Of a stretch of DNA of 64,000 nt, positions 35,741 to 47,435 are shown piece after piece. This DNA comes from Chersky-840 sp963810195 (lineage in GTDB: Bacteria > Actinomycetota > Acidimicrobiia > Acidimicrobiales > UBA8190). Location of the stretch: contig CAWEMO010000001.1 of the NCBI GenBank assembly GCA_963810195.1, positions 682,001 to 746,000 of the forward strand, given 5' to 3'. The notes under the pieces are model-generated. The model saw only the letters and a list, made by a program, of their open reading frames with translations. It did not search any database and was not told where the DNA came from. Within the stretch, counting starts at the first letter, position 1; the number at the start of each line of letters is the position of its first letter. Both the position numbers and the translations under genes were made by a program.

Positions 35741-36018
35741 CCCCCGGTCGGGAGACTGATCGCGGGGACCTGGCACCTACGCCTTCGGGTGTGTGCCGCG
35801 TCGCTCCTTGAAAACGGAACAGTGAGAGCCAAAAGCCAGTGCGGGCAACCGCGTGGCGCGTTTCGCGCGTCCCGTGGTTGATCCACACAGAATTAAGTAA
35901 CAGAACCAAGCACTTCACGGACAGCAACACACCGTGCTGTGCCGGGTCGATGAGGGGGCAGTCAGCCCCGAATCGGCTCTCCGATCTGCGATGGCGCCTT
36001 CGGGCGACGTCGTTGGTC
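35741..36018 (+). other. 16S leader region
   Basis: This transcribed leader has no gene. CTTGAAAAC at about 35808 resembles the CTTGAGAAT just before 23S (about 37826); both may be boxA-like antitermination elements, which is inference from position and similarity. Several hairpins near 35850-35880 are possible. Confidence 0.5.
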
Positions 36019-37861
<1,843 letters not shown>

Positions 37862-38400
37862 CTCCAAGCTACAAAGAGCCAACGGTGGATGCCTTGGCGC
37901 CTGAAGCCTAAGAAGGACGTGGGAGGCTGCGAAAAGCCACGGGGAGCTGCCGACCAAGCTTCGATCCGTGGATGTCCGAATGGGGAAACCCGGCACCCGT
38001 CATGGGGTGTCACTCCGGTCTGAACACATAGGGCCGAGAGAGGGAACCGGGGGAATTGAAACATCTCAGTACCCCGAGGAGAGGAAAGCAACAGCGACTC
38101 CCTTAGTAGCGGCGAGCGAAACGGGATCAGCCCAAACCGAGCCGGTGTCAAGCCTGGTGGCGTTGCCGGTTGGGGGTTGTGGGAGCCAATGGAAGGGGCG
38201 CCAGACCCTTCACGGAGTTACAAAGCCTCGGCCTAGCAGAAGTGGTTTGGAACACCACGCCACAGAGGGTAAGAGCCCCGTACGCGAAAGGTCAGAGGTC
38301 TCCGATTGGATTTCCCAAGTAGCGCCGGATCCGGGAAAGCCGGTGTGAATCTGCGAGGACCACCTCGTAAGGCTAAGTACTCACAGGCGACCGATAGCGG

Positions 38401-38434
<34 letters not shown>

Positions 38435-39043
38435 GGGAGGGGAGTGAAATAGTACCTGAAACCGTTGGCTTACAAACAGTCAGAGCGTCGTCGGTCCCTG
38501 CACTTCGGTGTAGGACACATGACCGGCCGTGATGGCGTGCCTTTTGAAGAATGAGCCAGGGAGTTACCGTGTGTGGCGAGGTTAACCCGAGAGGGGGAGC
38601 CGGAGCGAAAGCGAGTCTTAATAGGGCGCATAGTCGCATGTGGTAGACCCGAAGCCGAGTGATCTATCCATGGGCAGGCTGAAGCGGGGGTAAGACCCCG
38701 TGGAGGGCCGAACCCACCCTGGTTGAAAACAGGGGGGATGACCTGTGGATAGGGGTGAAAGGCCAAGCAAACTCGGTGATAGCTGGTTCTCCCCGAAATG
38801 CATTTAGGTGCAGCGTCGGGCGTTCAGCATCGGAGGTAGAGCACTGAATGGGTTAGGGGGCCTACAAGCTTACCGACCCCAATCAAACTCCGAATGCCGA
38901 TGCTCCAGAGCCCGGCAGTGAGACCACGGGGGATGAGCTTCGTTGGTCGAAAGGGAAACAGCCCAGATCGCCGGCTAAGGCCCCAAATTCTTGACTAAGT
39001 GGAAAACGATGTGGGAACGCAAAGACAGCCAGGAGGTTGGCTC

Positions 39044-39091
<48 letters not shown>

Positions 39092-39995
39092 GTCCTGCGC
39101 GGACAATGTAACGGGGCTCAAGTCAAGAGCCGAAGCCGCGGATTTCCATTCCGCCCGGAGCGCGCCGCTTGCGGTGCCCTCCGGGAGTTACGGGTGGGAG
39201 TGGTAGGGGAGCGTCGAACTCTGCAGTGAAGCGCCGGTGGGAACCGTCGTGGAGCGGGTTCGAGTGAGAATCCTGGTATGAGTAGCGAGAGAGGGGTGAG
39301 AAACCCCTCCGCCGTAAGCCCAAGGGTTCCTGGGGAAGGCTAATCCCCCCAGGGTGAGTCGGGAGCTAAGGCGAGGCCGAGAGGCGTAGTCGATGCACAG
39401 CTGGTTGATATTCCAGCACCACCGTGTCCGCGCCCAACCCAATTTCGAACTCCTAAGGGGCTGGCCTTCGGGCCGAACCGACCGATTCGGAGGCGGGTAG
39501 CGAAGAGGGGACGCAGGAGGGTAGGTGAGCCCAGGCGTTGGTTGTCCTGGGGTAAGCGAGTAGGGAGGGGTCTAGGCAAATCCGGACCCCGTCAATCCCG
39601 AGACGCGATGCCGAACCGTTTAGGTGAAGTCACTGATCCCATGCTGCCGAGAAAAGCCTCTAGCGAGCTGGCACGGTGCCCGTACCCCAAACCGACACAG
39701 GTGGGCGGGTAGAGAATACCAAGGCGATCGGGAGAACTGTGGTTAAGGAACTCGGCAAATTACCTCCGTAACTTCGGGAGAAGGAGGGCCTCGATAGGGT
39801 GATAGGACTTCGCGTCCTTGAGCCTGAGGGGGCCGCAGAAACCAGGGGAAAGCGACTGTTTACTAAAAACACAGGAGCGTGCGAAGTCCTAAGACGATGT
39901 ATACGCTCTGACGCCTGCCCGGTGCCGGAAGGTTACGGGGAAGGGTTAGCCTTCGGGCGAAGCCCTGAACCTAAGCCCCGGTAAACGGCGGCCGT

Positions 39996-40730
39996 AAACA
40001 CCAGTTGCGGCTCCAGTTGGGTAACCGACTGGAACAAACCTTGCTATTTGCTGGAAACCCCGTGTATCTGGCGGTACTCATTCATGTCGCACCCGGTTCG
40101 TAGGGTTCTGGCGTGATTAGTGACAATCCGTCCAGTGCGGACAATCAGCAGGAAAGGCCTAGTTCCTCGAGCTGGCTGGATCAGATTCCGTGTGACCTGG
40201 GCAACTGGGTCGCCGGATTCGTCGATGGAGAGGGAAGCTTCAACGTCCCGATCCGTCGAGAGCACGATCGTGGCTTGCCGTGGCGAGTGTCGTTGTCGTT
40301 CAACGTGTCGCAGATCGGTCGGGAGCTCCCAGAGCTCCTGCAATCGGTCTTCGGTATGGGAACGGTCAGGGACCGAGGGGACGGTGTTCACTATTTCCAA
40401 GTGACGCGACCCCGGGAGCTGGTCGAGCGGGTCTTCCCGTTCTTCGACCGGTTTCAGCTACGAAGCCCGAAACAAAGGGATCTTGCGGTCTTCCGTGAGA
40501 TCATCGAGCTCGTCCTGTCAGGTCGGCACCTGTCGACTGAGGGAATCGGTGACATCCTCATCCTGAGGAGCCCGATGAACCGAGGCGGCAAGCGCCGTTA
40601 TGACGAGAGTTGCATCCTCGCCGTATTGAGGGACTGGGAATCCTCAGAGGCCATACGCAAGGCTCCACCTGTGAAGCCAGGTGGATGAAGATATGGTCCA
40701 CGCCCCATAGCGATATGGGGGAAGTGCGTG
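39996..40730 (+). ncRNA. Group I intron 1 in 23S (after U1911, E. coli numbering)
   Basis: This insertion of about 735 nt splits GGCCGT from AACTATAACGG in helix 69. P1: exon GGCCGT (39990-39995) pairs with GCGGCT (40007-40012), giving the required U-G at the 5' splice site. P2 has a GTAA loop (about 40014-40033). P element TTTGCTGGAAA (40047-40057), Q near 40141-40155, R in 40636-40658, P8 CCACCTG/CAGGTGG and S AAGATATGGTCC (40688-40699) follow. The intron ends with G40730, the canonical terminal G. The LAGLIDADG frame occupies the P6 region and overlaps Q, R and P8. Confidence 0.9.
40113..40688 (+). CDS. LAGLIDADG homing endonuclease encoded in 23S intron 1
   Basis: This 191-aa protein has one LAGLIDADG motif, LGNWVAGFVDGEGSF (residues 29-43), with the catalytic acidic residue in DGEG, and a later FDRFQLRSPKQRDLAVF helix. 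One motif suggests it works as a dimer. It should cut intronless 23S genes at the insertion site. The start is GTG 40113 (ISDNPSSAD). Its codons run through the ribozyme elements Q, R and P8 and stop just before the S element, so protein and RNA constraints overlap. Confidence 0.88.
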   Translation: MISDNPSSADNQQERPSSSSWLDQIPCDLGNWVAGFVDGEGSFNVPIRREHDRGLPWRVSLSFNVSQIGRELPELLQSVFGMGTVRDRGDGVHYFQVTRPRELVERVFPFFDRFQLRSPKQRDLAVFREIIELVLSGRHLSTEGIGDILILRSPMNRGGKRRYDESCILAVLRDWESSEAIRKAPPVKPGG

Positions 40731-40750
40731 AACTATAACGGTCCTAAGGT

Positions 40751-41174
<424 letters not shown>

Positions 41175-41432
41175 CGACTTTCCTACTGTCTCAACCACAG
41201 ACCCGGCGAAATTGAAGTACGAGTAAAGATGCTCGTTAGCTGCATCAGGACGGAAAGACCCCGTGGACCTTTACTACAGCTTGATGTTGAGCTTTGGTAC
41301 GGATTGTGTAGGATAGGTGGGAGCCTTTGAAGCTTCGGCGCCAGCCGAGGTGGAGGCAACCTTGAAATACCACCCTTTTCGTGCCGGGGCCCTAACCCAG
41401 GTCCGTGATCCGGATCGGGAACAGCGTCAGGT

Positions 41433-41464
<32 letters not shown>

Positions 41465-41683
41465 CTGTAACGGAGGCGCCCAAAGGTTCCCTCAGGCTGG
41501 TTGGCAATCAGCCGTCGAGTGCAATGGCACAAGGGAGCTTGACTGCGAGACCTACAAGTCGAGCAGGTGCGAAAGCAGGGCATAGTGATCCAGCGGTGGC
41601 TTGTGGAAGCGCCGTTGCTCAACGGATAAAAGGTACCCCGGGGATAACAGGCTCATCTTCCCCAAGAGTCCATATCGACGGGA

Positions 41684-41729
<46 letters not shown>

Positions 41730-41730
41730 C

Positions 41731-41766
<36 letters not shown>

Positions 41767-41931
41767 TACGCGAGCTGGGTTTAGAACGTCGCGAGACAGT
41801 TCGGTCCCTATCCGATGCAGCCGCAGGAGACCTGAGGAAGGCTGTCCCTAGTACGAGAGGACCGGGACGGACGTAGCTCTCGTGTGCCAGTTGTCCTGCC
41901 AAGGGCACGGCTGGTTAGCGACCTACGGATG

Positions 41932-41963
<32 letters not shown>

Positions 41964-42102
41964 TCGTTCCAAGATGAGGTCTCCCACAGGACAACCTGGT
42001 AAGGCCCGTGGCTAGATCACCACGTTGATAGGCCGGAGGTGTACGCACGGCAACGTGTTCAGCCGACCGGTACTAATCGGCCGAGGGCTTGGAGAGCTAC
42101 TT

Positions 42103-42122
42103 TGCTCGTGCTCGCTATGGAA
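42103..42122 (+). other. Downstream arm of 23S precursor processing stem
   Basis: Exact reverse complement of 37834-37853. It lies 6 nt after the mature 23S end. Confidence 0.8.
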
Positions 42123-42185
42123 CGCTTACGGGGTGGCCGGACGGCCGCTCCATCTCCGGGCCTCGGTCCCGGAGACGAGCACGGT

Positions 42186-42303
42186 TTCCGGTGACCATGG
42201 CGGCGGGGCAACACCCGTTCCCATTCCGAACACGGCAGTTAAGCTCGCCAGCGCCGATGGTACTTGGGGGGAGACCCCCTGGGAGAGTAGGACGTCGCCG
42301 GAA
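42186..42303 (+). rRNA. 5S ribosomal RNA
   Basis: 118 nt with terminal helix TTCCGGTGAC / GTCGCCGGAA, the conserved CCCATTCCGAACACGGCAGT segment and CGCCGATGGTACT loop E region. It follows 23S by about 90 nt. Confidence 0.95.
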
Positions 42304-42312
42304 TATTTCGAA

Positions 42313-42348
42313 GGAGATGGGCCCCTGCACGAGCGGGGGCCCATCTCC
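42313..42348. terminator. rrn terminator hairpin, shared with the convergent lipoprotein gene
   Basis: A perfect 13-bp stem (GGAGATGGGCCCC with GGGGCCCATCTCC) and a 10-nt loop lie 9 nt after 5S. No T-run follows. The convergent gene ends at 42388, so the symmetrical hairpin could stop both transcripts. Confidence 0.75.
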
Positions 42349-42387
42349 ATGTGCGAACCGACTGCGCACCGGTGACCGACGACCCGA

Positions 42388-44325
42388 TCATTTCCTCGCG
42401 AAGTACCAGCTCTCGGGGTTGATGCTCCACGACGGGTTCTGCGGGGTCGCGCCCCGCAGATCGTTGCGGATCTCGGACATCTCGGTGACCGTGTTGGGCT
42501 GCCAGACCACGGGCAGCTGCTGGGACAGGTAGTTCTCCCAGTTGGTGAGGCTGACGTCGGTGGTGATCGTCTGGTCCGTGAGCCGGTCGTTGGTGGGGTC
42601 GCTGTAGCTCCCCGAATTCGACGGGGCACCCGTCGAGAAGGTCTGCTCACCGGTGGGGTAGTGGTCCGGTTCGTACACCCAGCCGATGCCCCAATTCTCG
42701 AGCTCCCACGTGCAATTCGGCCCCGCGCTGCAGGCCGTGGCGTTGCCCACCACGGTGTCGAACGGTGCCTGGCTGAGCGTCACGTCGATCCCGGCTTGGG
42801 CCCACGACGCCTTGTCGTCGTTCATGGTCTGTTCGAGCAGCGGGTTCCCGCTCGCGTACTCCAACGTGAACGCCAACTGCGCCCCGGCGGGGATGGCACT
42901 GCCGCACTGGCCGGCGCCGGTCCCCGGATCCGTGCACGTGGTGGTCCCGCCGGGCACCACCTTCCACCCGTGCGCCGACAGCAGAGCCCTGGCTTTCGAC
43001 ACGCTGTAGGGGTACGGGTTCTTCTCTTCGAGACTCGAGGCCAAAGGGCTGGCCGGTGTCAGCGGCACCGGCCCGTAGGTGGGCAGCCCGTAGCCCTTGT
43101 CGATGTCGCGGATGAGACGCGGCTGGTCCACGAGGTGCTGCAACGCCTGGCGGACGTAGAGCTGCTTCCAGATGTGACCGGCGTTGCCTTGGTCTGCGGT
43201 GGAATTGAAGTTCCCGGGGAAGTAGTCGATGGACCAGGTGTAGAGCGGCTCCAGGGAGAATCCCCGGACATGCGCCCCGTTGCCGGCCGCCGCGACGGGG
43301 TTCGTGGTCGGCTTGGTGACCTCGGAGAGCGGCAGGTACCCGAAGTCGACGTGGCCTTCCACCAGGGCTTTGTACTCCTGGTCCTCGGTGGCGAAGGGCA
43401 GCTCGACGAACCTGGACAATGTCGGCTTCGGGGATCCCGAGTAGCTCGCGTTGGGCACGAAGGTGACGTTGCCCGCGGCGTCGAACGAGGCCAACTTCCA
43501 GGGCCCGTCCACGACCTGCCACAGCGTGTTGGTGGCGTACGTAGGCAAAGCGGTGTTGGTGGTGTTGGGGTGGGCCGGGTCGTTGCCCGCCTCCTTCGAG
43601 AGGAATGCGTACACCGCGTTGCACTTCGAGTCGGCGGTGCCGAAGGGGGCCGTCGAGCACCCCCCTGACCCGGCGGCGGCACCGGCCGCGGTGACGTCCC
43701 ACGCCACGGGGAGCGGCGTGATCTGGGAGAGCTCGTTGTCGGTGAACCACCGGGGGTTCACCGGGCCCGTCAGGGTGAAGGTGAGCTGGGTGGGGCTGTC
43801 GACGGTGATGCTCTTCACGTCGTCGGGGATGGCTTTGGGCACGTAGCCGGCCCAACCCGTCTTGTCCGAGTGCAACATGTTCATCCAGAACATGACGTCC
43901 TGGACGGTTACCGTCTCGCCGTCGGACCATTTGTAGGGCTTGAGCTTCACGACGACCGCGCTGTCCTTTTCGGAGTACACCGGGCTCTGGGCCAGCGACA
44001 GCGAGGGGTTGAGCATCGGTTGTGCGCCCTGGCCGAACCAGTAGAGGGGCCGGTACATGAGGTACTGGAACTGGTTGATGTTGGCCACCGTGAAGTAGGC
44101 GAGGCTCATGAAGGGGAAGATGTAGTCAGGCCGGGTATCGGGAGCCTCGGCCCAGATCGCCGACCCGCCCTTCTCCTTCGCCCCGGCACCGGACGCACTC
44201 GGCGTCGAGGACCCGGCGCACGCCGCCAGCGCGGTGGCGGCCGCGACCACCGAGACCGCGATCGCCGTCACCCGCCTGAGTCGACCCACGTCGCCTGCGC
44301 CTTCGTCTTCCCCGCGTCCGAACAT
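42388..44325 (-). CDS. Peptide/nickel-type ABC transporter substrate-binding lipoprotein
   Basis: This 645-aa protein has a signal peptide (RLRRVTAIAVSVVAAATALAAC region) with lipobox LAAC at about residues 32-35, followed by a Ser/Gly linker. The SBP_bac_5 fold is shown by YRPLYWFG, VVKLKPYKWSDGETVTVQDV, ALQHLVDQPRLIRDID and the long C-terminal lobe. Substrate is probably a peptide but unproven. GTG 44289 (VGRLRRVT) is a tighter signal-peptide start. No permease or ATPase genes are nearby. Confidence 0.88.
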   Translation of the reverse strand: MFGRGEDEGAGDVGRLRRVTAIAVSVVAAATALAACAGSSTPSASGAGAKEKGGSAIWAEAPDTRPDYIFPFMSLAYFTVANINQFQYLMYRPLYWFGQGAQPMLNPSLSLAQSPVYSEKDSAVVVKLKPYKWSDGETVTVQDVMFWMNMLHSDKTGWAGYVPKAIPDDVKSITVDSPTQLTFTLTGPVNPRWFTDNELSQITPLPVAWDVTAAGAAAGSGGCSTAPFGTADSKCNAVYAFLSKEAGNDPAHPNTTNTALPTYATNTLWQVVDGPWKLASFDAAGNVTFVPNASYSGSPKPTLSRFVELPFATEDQEYKALVEGHVDFGYLPLSEVTKPTTNPVAAAGNGAHVRGFSLEPLYTWSIDYFPGNFNSTADQGNAGHIWKQLYVRQALQHLVDQPRLIRDIDKGYGLPTYGPVPLTPASPLASSLEEKNPYPYSVSKARALLSAHGWKVVPGGTTTCTDPGTGAGQCGSAIPAGAQLAFTLEYASGNPLLEQTMNDDKASWAQAGIDVTLSQAPFDTVVGNATACSAGPNCTWELENWGIGWVYEPDHYPTGEQTFSTGAPSNSGSYSDPTNDRLTDQTITTDVSLTNWENYLSQQLPVVWQPNTVTEMSEIRNDLRGATPQNPSWSINPESWYFARK

Positions 44326-44369
44326 CGGGATGGGCCGCGACGTTAACGTCCGCCGTCGCTGCCGGGCTC

Positions 44370-46256
44370 ATGCGGAGGGCCCTGACAGAGGTCGGTACAC
44401 TCGTCATGTGCCCAGGGACGCAGCTTCGGGGCGTCCCCGCCGACCTGACGGTCCTCGCAGCGGGCGCCCGGCCACCGATCGTGCCCGTAGAGGCGCGCCC
44501 GAGACCAGGGGAGCTCCCAGCCGGAGCTCGGGCCGCCCCGGAGCTCCCAGACCCCGACCGCGCGGTGCCCCCGGCGGTGAACGTGCTGGTGGACGCGGGC
44601 GCGCCGGGGGAGCTGAGCGCGCCGGAAGAGGTGACCGGGCCGGGGGAGCTGAGCGCGCCGGAAGAGGCGACCGCGCCGGGGGAGCCGAGCGCGCCGGAAG
44701 AGGCGACCGCGCCGGAAGGGGAGCAACTTCCCGCGGTGATCGGCGCCCGAGGGAAGAAGGTGCAGGTCGGCGACGTCCGGGGCCCGAGGGACGAAGCGCG
44801 GGGCGCCCGGCCGGTGCCCGTCCCCGCCGCGACGAAAGGCCCGCGGAACGGACGCAGCGTCCGCGCCGCGACGAAGGGCCTGCGCCGCGCACGCCCCGCC
44901 CACGCGGCTGAGGATGGTGACGTGCGTCGCAGGTCGCGCCCGCCGGCGCGCCAGGCCGGAACGCGCCCGCCGGCGCGCCAGGCCGGACGAACGCGCCCGA
45001 CAGACAGGCCGGTGCCGCGTGCTTCGGGGCAGCGATCAGGGCCCCGCCCCGCGACAGAGCGGTCACGCCCGGGCCCGGCGGACAGGTCACGGCCGCGCCC
45101 GACAGACAGGCCGGTGCCGCGTGCTTCGGGGCAGCGATCAGGGCCCCGCCCCGCGACAGAGCGGTCACGCCCGGGCCCGGCCGCACAACGACCACGACCG
45201 CGCCCCGCGACCGACAGGTCAGGGTCACGCCCACCGCGACCGGCGACGCATGAGCCGGGCGCCCCTCGGCTACCCGCGGCGGGCCGAGGGTGGGGGAGCG
45301 TGGCCCGTAAGGGTGCACGGCTCCTGGGCGAGGACCCGGCCCACGGGGCCGACCGCCAACGCGAGGCGGAGCGCTCCGGGCGTGGGCACCCCCGCCCGAC
45401 GTGGACCGAAGAGGTCTGGGTCTTCGACGGGGTGGCGAACGACGCGACCGACGCCACCGGCGCCAAGCATGCCAGGGGTGCGACCGTCGGCCCGAAACGC
45501 TCCGGCCGCGACGGCGCCGCCCGCTCCGGCACCACCGACCGGCGCCCTTCACCGACGGGGCCGAGAGCCGACGAGGCCCTCCCCACCGACGTCGTCGATG
45601 AGCTGACCGGCGCGGTCGGGCGCGCCAAGGCCGGAAAGGTGGCCGACCGCCTGGCGGCCGCGGCTCGCGCCTACGAGCGCGACCGCTATCCCGAGGCGAT
45701 GCGCATCACCCGGCCCCTCGCCGACGAGGTGCCCGAGTCCGCGGCGGCACGAGAGCTGCACGGACTCGTCTGTTACCGCCTCGGCCGGTGGCGCGAGGCC
45801 GTCCGTCACCTCGAGGCGTCCCGGGCGCTGTCGGGCGGTGACCCCAGCCAGCTCCCCGTTCTCATGGACTGCCACCGCGCCATGGGGCACCACCGCCGCG
45901 TCGAGGCCCTGTGGGACGAGCTGCGCGCCTCGTCCCCGTCGGCCGACGTCCTGGTCGAAGGCAGGCTGGTGTTGGCCGAGGACCTGGCCGAGACCGGGAA
46001 GCTCGACGACGCCATCCTGGTGCTCGCCACGGCGGGAGGCGCCCGCAACCTGCGCAACCCCGGGGAGCGCCACCTCCGGCAGTGGTACGTCCTCGCCGAC
46101 CTGTACGAGCGGGCCGGGGACGTGCCCCGCGCCCGGGAGCTCTTCGCCCGCGTGGCGGCCGTGGACCCCGAGCTCGCCGACACGGCCCTGCGCCTGGCCG
46201 CGCTGGGCACGCCGCGGCGCCGGCCCCGCCGGGGTGCCGCAGGCAGCCGTCACTAG
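44370..46256 (+). CDS. TPR-like protein with repeat-rich low-complexity N-terminus
   Basis: The C-terminal 220 residues (from about 405, LPTDVVDELTGAVGRAKAGK) form helical TPR-like repeats: AARAYERDRYPEAMRITRPL, LHGLVCYRLGRWREAVRHLE, LADLYERAGDVPRARELFARVA. The first 310 residues are Pro/Arg/Ala-rich repeats, including three 12-residue GELSAPEEATAP-type units. They may not all be translated: other frames are also open there, and GTG 45300 or 44408 are possible starts. Homologues with a similar tail occur in related Actinobacteria. Function unknown. Confidence 0.65.
   Translation: MRRALTEVGTLVMCPGTQLRGVPADLTVLAAGARPPIVPVEARPRPGELPAGARAAPELPDPDRAVPPAVNVLVDAGAPGELSAPEEVTGPGELSAPEEATAPGEPSAPEEATAPEGEQLPAVIGARGKKVQVGDVRGPRDEARGARPVPVPAATKGPRNGRSVRAATKGLRRARPAHAAEDGDVRRRSRPPARQAGTRPPARQAGRTRPTDRPVPRASGQRSGPRPATERSRPGPADRSRPRPTDRPVPRASGQRSGPRPATERSRPGPAAQRPRPRPATDRSGSRPPRPATHEPGAPRLPAAGRGWGSVARKGARLLGEDPAHGADRQREAERSGRGHPRPTWTEEVWVFDGVANDATDATGAKHARGATVGPKRSGRDGAARSGTTDRRPSPTGPRADEALPTDVVDELTGAVGRAKAGKVADRLAAAARAYERDRYPEAMRITRPLADEVPESAAARELHGLVCYRLGRWREAVRHLEASRALSGGDPSQLPVLMDCHRAMGHHRRVEALWDELRASSPSADVLVEGRLVLAEDLAETGKLDDAILVLATAGGARNLRNPGERHLRQWYVLADLYERAGDVPRARELFARVAAVDPELADTALRLAALGTPRRRPRRGAAGSRH
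44993..45180 (+). repeat. Two 86-bp direct repeats, period 102 bp
   Basis: 44993-45078 and 45095-45180 are identical over 86 bp, separated by 16 bp. The 102-bp period equals 34 codons. They lie in the low-complexity part of the TPR-like gene, next to a 27-bp-type duplication (RPPARQAG twice, about 44937-44990). Confidence 0.85.
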
Positions 46257-46259
46257 CAT
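46254..46259 (+). promoter_or_regulatory. Probable -10 box for leaderless threonine aldolase gene
   Basis: TAGCAT, whose TAG is the stop codon of the upstream gene, is followed by 7 nt and ATG 46267. No ribosome-binding site is present. Confidence 0.5.
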
Positions 46260-46266
46260 CGGCACC

Positions 46267-47316
46267 ATGCCCCCGGCGTACGCGCCCGCCTCGACGTCGG
46301 GCTTCGTCGACCTCCGTAGCGACACCGTCACCCGCCCCATCCCCGAGATGCGCCGCGCCATGGCCGAAGCCGAGGTGGGCGACGACGGCTACGGGGACGA
46401 CCCCACCGTCAACGCCCTCGAGCAGGAGTACGCCGAGCGCGTGGGCAAGCCCGCCGCCATGTACGTCCCGTCGGGGACGATGGCGAACCAGGTCGCGCTG
46501 CGCGTGCTGTGCCCGCCCGGCTCCCTCGCCATCGCGGGTCGGCGCCAGCACGTGGTCATCTACGAGGCCGGCGGCGCGGCCGCCAACGCCGGCGTGCAGA
46601 TCCACCCGGTCGACGACACCGACGGCACCATCTCCGTCACCGACGTCGCCTGGGCCATCGAGGCCGCGCACCATCACCACCCCGCGCCCGGCGTCGTGTG
46701 CGTGGAGCAGACCCACATGCCTTCGGGGGGAGTGCCCTGGAGCCTCGAGGCGCTCGAGGCCGTGGCCACCGCGGCCGCGGCAGGGGGCGTGCCCCTGCAC
46801 ATGGACGGGGCCCGGCTCTTCAACGCCGAGGTGGCCACGGGCGTCGACGCGGCGCGCTTCGCGGCTCTTTCCACCACGGTGATGTCGTGTCTCTCCAAAG
46901 GCCTGTGCGCGCCGGTCGGGTCGATCCTGGCCGGGCCCGTCGACGCCATGGCAGCGGCGCGCGTGGAGCGCCTTCGGCTGGGGGGGTCCATGCGCCAAGC
47001 CGGCGTGATCGCGGCGGCGGGCCTCGTGGCCCTGCGCACCATGGTGGACCGGCTGGCCGAGGATCACGCCCGGGCGCGCCGCCTGGCCCGCGCCGTGGCC
47101 GAGCGCTGGCCCGACTCGGGGTGCGACCCCGAGCGCGTCCCCACCAACATGGTCGTCTTCCAGCACCCGGCCCCCGAGCGCGTCGTCGAGCATCTCCGCG
47201 ACGACGGGGTCCTGGGCGGGACCATCGCACCCGGCGTCCTGCGCCTCGTCACCCACCACGACGTGGACGACGCCGGCCTCGAGCGGGCCGTCAAGGCCGT
47301 GGCCGCCGCCCCCTAG
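46267..47316 (+). CDS. Low-specificity L-threonine aldolase (beta-eliminating lyase family)
   Basis: This 349-aa PLP enzyme cleaves threonine or allo-threonine to glycine and acetaldehyde. Motifs: FVDLRSDTVTRPIPEMRRAM, AMYVPSGTMANQVALR, and the PLP lysine in TTVMSCLSKGLCAPVGSILAG. Length and order match the family (ltaE/GLY1-like). It may feed the glycine pool used by the glycine-cleavage H protein encoded later in the window. Confidence 0.93.
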   Translation: MPPAYAPASTSGFVDLRSDTVTRPIPEMRRAMAEAEVGDDGYGDDPTVNALEQEYAERVGKPAAMYVPSGTMANQVALRVLCPPGSLAIAGRRQHVVIYEAGGAAANAGVQIHPVDDTDGTISVTDVAWAIEAAHHHHPAPGVVCVEQTHMPSGGVPWSLEALEAVATAAAAGGVPLHMDGARLFNAEVATGVDAARFAALSTTVMSCLSKGLCAPVGSILAGPVDAMAAARVERLRLGGSMRQAGVIAAAGLVALRTMVDRLAEDHARARRLARAVAERWPDSGCDPERVPTNMVVFQHPAPERVVEHLRDDGVLGGTIAPGVLRLVTHHDVDDAGLERAVKAVAAAP

Positions 47317-47435
47317 CCCCCTCTCTCGGGGAGGAGCCGGAACAGGACCGGTAGGCTCGACCCCGGATCACCCAGATCCCCCGGCAGCCCAGCCGGCTCA
47401 GCCAGCTCAGCCGGCTCCGACAGGAGGCGACACCC

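Noticed and set aside
44993..45180. CRISPR array
   Set aside because: Only two long 86-bp copies separated by 16 bp, with no short repeats, spacers or cas genes; it is an in-frame coding-type repeat.
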